From: Fimbriimonadaceae bacterium
GTDB taxonomy: Bacteria; Armatimonadota; Fimbriimonadia; Fimbriimonadales; Fimbriimonadaceae
Assembly (NCBI GenBank): GCA_020849075.1
Contig: JADLGZ010000090.1
Span: 1-17,851 of the forward strand
DNA length: 17,851 nt
Direction of reading: 5' to 3'
Shown: piece by piece, positions 14,612 through 17,851 of the stretch
Position numbering within the stretch: the first letter of the stretch is position 1
How the letters are laid out: every line of letters starts with the position of its first letter
Notes under the pieces: model-generated
Seen by the model: the letters and a program-made list of their open reading frames with translations, nothing else
What the model was told of the DNA's origin: nothing
The model's database searches: none
Made by a program: the position numbers and the translations under genes

Positions 14612-15214
14612 ATGCCACTTATTAATCTAATTCACGAACAGCGCCAGGCGACTCGTAACAATGAGCGTAAGGAACGCATGGCTCTCGCCGGCTTAATTGC
14701 CACAGCGGTTGTATGTGCCGGGGCTTGGGGGTCCATTTGGTTTGCGGGTGAGAACACTAAGAACGAAGCCGCTGAACTGCAGGCTCAGGTTGACAAGCTA
14801 AAGCCAATCAAGCAAGCCATCCAGGCCAGCGAAATGCAGTTCAATGCGCTTAGCCCAAGACTTGCTACCCTGCAAGATGCTGCAATGAGCACGCAACGAT
14901 GGGGGAGGGTGATGGATCATCTGTCCCACAACGTTCCGACCGGCGTGTGGCTGACCCAAGTGAAATGTATGCAGGCCGCAGTGACGGACCCGGTGTCCAT
15001 TGAGTTGCAAGGCCTAGCTCCTAGCCAGGAATTGGCGTCCGAGTTCATCCTGCGCGTGCAAGCGAGTGAAGACCTCGAGAATGTCGTACTGAAATCAACA
15101 TCTGGTGACCAAGTTAATGAGCGCCAATTGATCCGTTTCGAAGTGAAGGGAGATCTCGTGGGTACCGCGAAAGCTGCACCCGCAGTTGACGAGAAGTCGG
15201 AGGGAACGAAGTGA
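14612..15214 (+). CDS. pilN: Type IV pilus assembly protein PilN
   Basis: PilN is an inner-membrane protein whose short cytoplasmic tail docks into PilM and whose periplasmic part pairs with PilO. The 200-aa sequence starts with PLINLIHEQR, the conserved INL tail motif that binds PilM. A single membrane helix follows at about 24-45, then a coiled-coil at about 48-80 and a ferredoxin-like periplasmic domain with the typical VPTGVWLTQVKC strand region. Ribosome site GAGGA (14602-14606) overlaps the end of pilM. Its TGA overlaps the pilO GTG by 4 nt. The last 15 or so residues are charged and likely flexible. Confidence 0.9.
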   Translation: MPLINLIHEQRQATRNNERKERMALAGLIATAVVCAGAWGSIWFAGENTKNEAAELQAQVDKLKPIKQAIQASEMQFNALSPRLATLQDAAMSTQRWGRVMDHLSHNVPTGVWLTQVKCMQAAVTDPVSIELQGLAPSQELASEFILRVQASEDLENVVLKSTSGDQVNERQLIRFEVKGDLVGTAKAAPAVDEKSEGTK

Positions 15215-15849
15215 AATCCAGCAAGATACTAATTCTTTTGAGCCTAGCCGTCTTTGCCGCTGGCGGCACGGCATGCTATTACCAGTGGCAAGACCTGTCG
15301 AGCAATCAGGAAAAGACAGCTCAACTGCGATCTCAGGTGTCGAAGCAGGCTGATGTTCAGAAGCAGCTTGATGAGATTACACTCAAGGTTGATCAGTCTC
15401 AGGAAAAGCTCAATCACCTTGAGCAAGGGGTTCCGGTCCGTGCCTACGTGCCGACACTGATGGCGGAGATTGAGAGCCTTGGCAAGCTGAATGGCATTCG
15501 AGTGACGGGTGTTCGCCCTATGGCGGCAAAGTTTGCCAACCCAGTGAAGAAACCGACGGCTGGAGAAGAACCAGTAGTTGAAGCACGAAAGACCTATGAA
15601 GAGCAATTGGTCGAAGTCAAGGGCATGGGCCATTTCCTTAAAGTGCTTTCATTCCTTGAGCAGCTTGAGAGCTTTCCCAAGATTGTTGCGGTCCAGTCCG
15701 TGACAATGATCCCAAAGAATGATTTGAACTCCAAGAGCGATCCATCTGCATTGGAAATCGTGATTGAAATCAAGGCATTCGTGTTCCCGAGTTCTGTCCC
15801 AAGCCGAACTCGATTGACCGAATCAGAGGTGAACCATGAAGGCGCCTAA
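15211..15849 (+). CDS. pilO: Type IV pilus assembly protein PilO
   Basis: PilO is the inner-membrane partner of PilN in the periplasmic alignment complex. The 212-aa protein has one membrane helix at 4-24, a coiled-coil at about 30-72 (heptad-like QLDEITLKVDQSQEKLNHL) and a ferredoxin-like globular region at about 80-192. The family-typical sequence KGMGHFLKVLSFLEQLESFPKIV falls in two halves (KGMGHFLKVL and LEQLESFPKIV) at 137-159. The GTG start has a strong GGAGGG site 6 nt upstream and overlaps pilN by 4 nt. The end overlaps the pilP-like gene by 14 nt. Confidence 0.9.
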   Translation: MKSSKILILLSLAVFAAGGTACYYQWQDLSSNQEKTAQLRSQVSKQADVQKQLDEITLKVDQSQEKLNHLEQGVPVRAYVPTLMAEIESLGKLNGIRVTGVRPMAAKFANPVKKPTAGEEPVVEARKTYEEQLVEVKGMGHFLKVLSFLEQLESFPKIVAVQSVTMIPKNDLNSKSDPSALEIVIEIKAFVFPSSVPSRTRLTESEVNHEGA

Positions 15850-16456
15850 CGACAAGAAACAAACCATTATTCTCGGTGCCCTTGGTGCCGTGCTCCTCGG
15901 AGTTGGAGCGTTCCAATTCATTGGCGGCGGAGGTGGCTCAACCGCTCCCAAGCTTAAGCCAGCTACCCAAGTGTCTCAGGACGCTGATGCTGCCGCAAGT
16001 GTGGACGACCGCCTTGACAACGAGTATGTACGAATGCCGCTACCTCAGCGAGATCCGTTTACGCCGCAAGTTCTTCCCAATGACGGCACACCGCCATCTG
16101 CCCCTCAGCAGGCAGCTCCTCGCCCTGTTTCTGGATACGCTGGTGTAAACCCCATGCCTGTCCCTGGTCCGGGGCCAATGGGTGGTGACCTACCGCCTCA
16201 GATGCCCTACCCTGTAGAAAATGCAGGCAACCAAGCGTCTAATCGTCCGGCTCCTCCGTCTATGAAGCTGTCGGGAGTTGTCATCGGTGGCCGGCAGGTC
16301 GCCTTGATTCAAACCGAAAGCGGGAATCAGCGCACGGTGAAGGTTGGTGACACGATTGGTGGCCAGAAAGTGGTCTCAATTACCCGACGTGGAGTGGTGT
16401 TAGAAGGACACGGTCAGCGTTCAACGCTGACGCTTGAGGACAATGCGGACAACTAA
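15836..16456 (+). CDS. pilP: PilP-like type IV pilus protein, membrane-anchored
   Basis: The 206-aa protein sits between pilO and pilQ, the canonical pilP position, and probably links the PilN/PilO complex to the secretin. Residues 9-29 form a membrane helix, followed by a Gly run. The PilP-typical motif PQRDPFTP is at 70-77. A long Pro/Gly/Gln-rich linker (about 80-141) leads to a C-terminal beta-domain (144-201: MKLSGVVIGGRQVALIQ, TVKVGDTIGGQKV, ITRRGVVLE) like the PilP/GspC homology region. No lipobox Cys is present, whereas proteobacterial PilP is a lipoprotein, so anchoring here is by the helix. It starts within pilO (AGAGGTG site 4 nt upstream) and overlaps pilQ by 14 nt. Symbol assigned by position and domain. 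Confidence 0.8.
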   Translation: MKAPNDKKQTIILGALGAVLLGVGAFQFIGGGGGSTAPKLKPATQVSQDADAAASVDDRLDNEYVRMPLPQRDPFTPQVLPNDGTPPSAPQQAAPRPVSGYAGVNPMPVPGPGPMGGDLPPQMPYPVENAGNQASNRPAPPSMKLSGVVIGGRQVALIQTESGNQRTVKVGDTIGGQKVVSITRRGVVLEGHGQRSTLTLEDNADN

Positions 16457-17851
16457 ACGATTCAGTCATCTCTTGACCGTCAGCTTAATAGCTGCGGCGT
16501 CGCTCTCGTCAGCCCAGGGGCTCGTAACGGGGGTTAGTGTCGCAAGCTCAAGCAATGGCTTGGCCGTAGTGGTGCGGGGACAAAAGCTTGCTGCGCCAAG
16601 CATCAGTCGGGCTGAAAACGGAACGGTCTATGTTGCAAGCTTTCGTGGTGAACTGAAAGTTGTCGCGGGCAAGAACTCAGTGAATCGTCACGGGGTCACC
16701 ACGGTACAGTGGTCGCAAGCGTCCAAGCACCCCCCAGTTTCTCGTATTGTTCTGCGGCTTCAGCCCTCAAACGCGCCCGTCGTTGCTCCCATCGAAGGTG
16801 GATACAAGATCACCTTGGGCTCACCAGAGCCCGAGCTAATGAATCCGCCAGTTGCGGTTCCAATTGCGGGACCCATTGGTCAGACGGTCAGTGCTCAAGC
16901 GACTCCGTCAACTCCAGTCTTGCCCCTGCCTCAACCGAGCCCGAAACCGGTAACGGCGGCCGCAACGCCGAAGCCGATGAATCCGCTTGTGTCGCAGATC
17001 GTCCCCGCTTCTGCCTCTTCCGTTGGTAAGACCGTAACTCTAGAGTTTGATGACGCTAAGGTCAGCCAGATTCTTAAGGCCATCGCCATCCAAGCGGGCG
17101 TGAACATTGTTACGGCGCCAGAAGTTGAGGATAAGAAGCTCACCATCAAACTGGAGAAGGTCACGACTGACCACGCGATGAACGTGATTACTGCAATGTC
17201 AGGCTTGAGATATCAGCAAGTCGGCAACACGATCGTCGTAGCTCCTGCTGATCGGCTGGATGAGATTGTCCGCAACATTAAGGGTCCGAGTGCATCAATT
17301 GGCACCCAAGCAGCGACAACACCCGAAAAGGTGGAATCCCGCATAGTCCCCGTTTACAGCCATCGCCGCACTCAAGTCGAGACGGCGGTGTACCGCACTC
17401 TACCTCGAACATCCAACAGCGGAGGGTATGAATTGGTTTGGCCTGAGGAAGCAGATGATTACGTAATGATCATTGGTGCCCCGTCTCGCCTTGGTGAAGC
17501 CGAAAGATCTGTACGGTCCATTGATCAACAAATCTGCACCGCGCTGGGTGTGTCATCCGGAGGGGGGGCGGACGCTGATGAGTTCGTGGTCTACGATGTT
17601 CAATACAGCGAACCCCGAGCTCTTCGCGATGAACTTGTCCAACACGTTCACGGCCTTCGCGTTTCAATTTCACCCGGTGCCGTTGGAAACCCTCGGCTGT
17701 ATGACCCCAAGGGTACCACGGCCGTATACGGTGGTTCGGCATCAACGCCCTTGGCTGCTCAAGCCCAGGCGGGGGGAGCCGCTGGCGGAACAGAAGAAAA
17801 GCAAGGGGCGGCCGGCGGGACGAAGGGATTCCAAGGCGGTCTTCAGCAACC
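16443..17851 (+). CDS. pilQ: Type IV pilus secretin PilQ, C-terminal part beyond the window
   Basis: The frame is open from ATG 16443 to the right edge (469 codons), so the secretin beta-barrel lies outside. Seen in order: a Sec signal peptide (MRTTKRFSHL, cleavage near SSAQ at 22-25); an AMIN-like domain at about 27-127 that in this family binds peptidoglycan; a Pro-rich linker at about 130-195; an STN/N0 domain at 197-268 (VTLEFDDAKVSQILKAIAIQ, then NTIVVAP); and N-type secretin domains at about 298-361 and 380-412 (VMIIGAPSRLGEAERSVRSID). A Gly/Ala/Gln-rich low-complexity stretch runs from about 429 to the edge. PilQ forms the outer-membrane channel for the pilus. It overlaps pilP by 14 nt; GAGGA is only 2 nt before the ATG, an unusually short spacing, but the basic signal-peptide N-terminus supports this start. 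Confidence 0.92.
   Translation, partial: MRTTKRFSHLLTVSLIAAASLSSAQGLVTGVSVASSSNGLAVVVRGQKLAAPSISRAENGTVYVASFRGELKVVAGKNSVNRHGVTTVQWSQASKHPPVSRIVLRLQPSNAPVVAPIEGGYKITLGSPEPELMNPPVAVPIAGPIGQTVSAQATPSTPVLPLPQPSPKPVTAAATPKPMNPLVSQIVPASASSVGKTVTLEFDDAKVSQILKAIAIQAGVNIVTAPEVEDKKLTIKLEKVTTDHAMNVITAMSGLRYQQVGNTIVVAPADRLDEIVRNIKGPSASIGTQAATTPEKVESRIVPVYSHRRTQVETAVYRTLPRTSNSGGYELVWPEEADDYVMIIGAPSRLGEAERSVRSIDQQICTALGVSSGGGADADEFVVYDVQYSEPRALRDELVQHVHGLRVSISPGAVGNPRLYDPKGTTAVYGGSASTPLAAQAQAGGAAGGTEEKQGAAGGTKGFQGGLQQ

Overview
The window looks like chromosome from a diderm (two-membrane) bacterium with type IV pili. An outer-membrane secretin (PilQ) with an AMIN domain, a TamB-family protein and Lgt all point to a Gram-negative-type envelope. 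Moderate G+C, many starts without a clear Shine-Dalgarno, a membrane-anchored YvcK and WD40-caspase proteins together suggest Armatimonadota (Fimbriimonadia-like). That placement is an inference from gene content; no database search was possible.

Layout. Positions 1-4191 (minus strand) hold two adjacent genes for exported caspase-fold proteins. One is a 317-residue metacaspase-like protease. The other is a much larger WD40/beta-propeller protein ending in a caspase domain, which runs off the left edge of the window. A 136-bp divergent intergenic region with a 27-bp interrupted palindrome separates them from the plus-strand genes. Positions 4328-9801 hold lipA (lipoyl synthase) and a 1512-residue TamB/AsmA-like protein. 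Positions 9878-12926 form a tight run: a YvlD-type four-helix membrane protein, yvcK (CofD-like), gmk and lgt, with gaps of 0, -4 and 17 nt. Positions 12935-13195 hold a small Lys/Ala/Pro-rich protein followed by a strong intrinsic terminator. From 13316 to the right edge lies a type IV pilus assembly operon: an unrecognised 71-aa ORF, pilM, pilN, pilO, a pilP-like gene and pilQ (truncated by the window edge). These genes overlap or lie within about 10 nt of each other.

How they fit together. PilM-PilN-PilO-PilP form the alignment complex that links the cytoplasmic pilus motor to the PilQ secretin. TamB and Lgt serve envelope biogenesis. LipA, Gmk and YvcK are core metabolism or regulation. 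The caspase pair is the least ordinary part: both proteins carry export signals, both keep the His/Cys dyad, and they are probably co-transcribed from a promoter overlapped by the palindrome. The two genes cut by the window ends (WD40-caspase and pilQ) are real and read continuously to the edges. No tRNA, rRNA, CRISPR array, insertion sequence or phage module was seen, and no gene-free stretch exceeds 300 bases.
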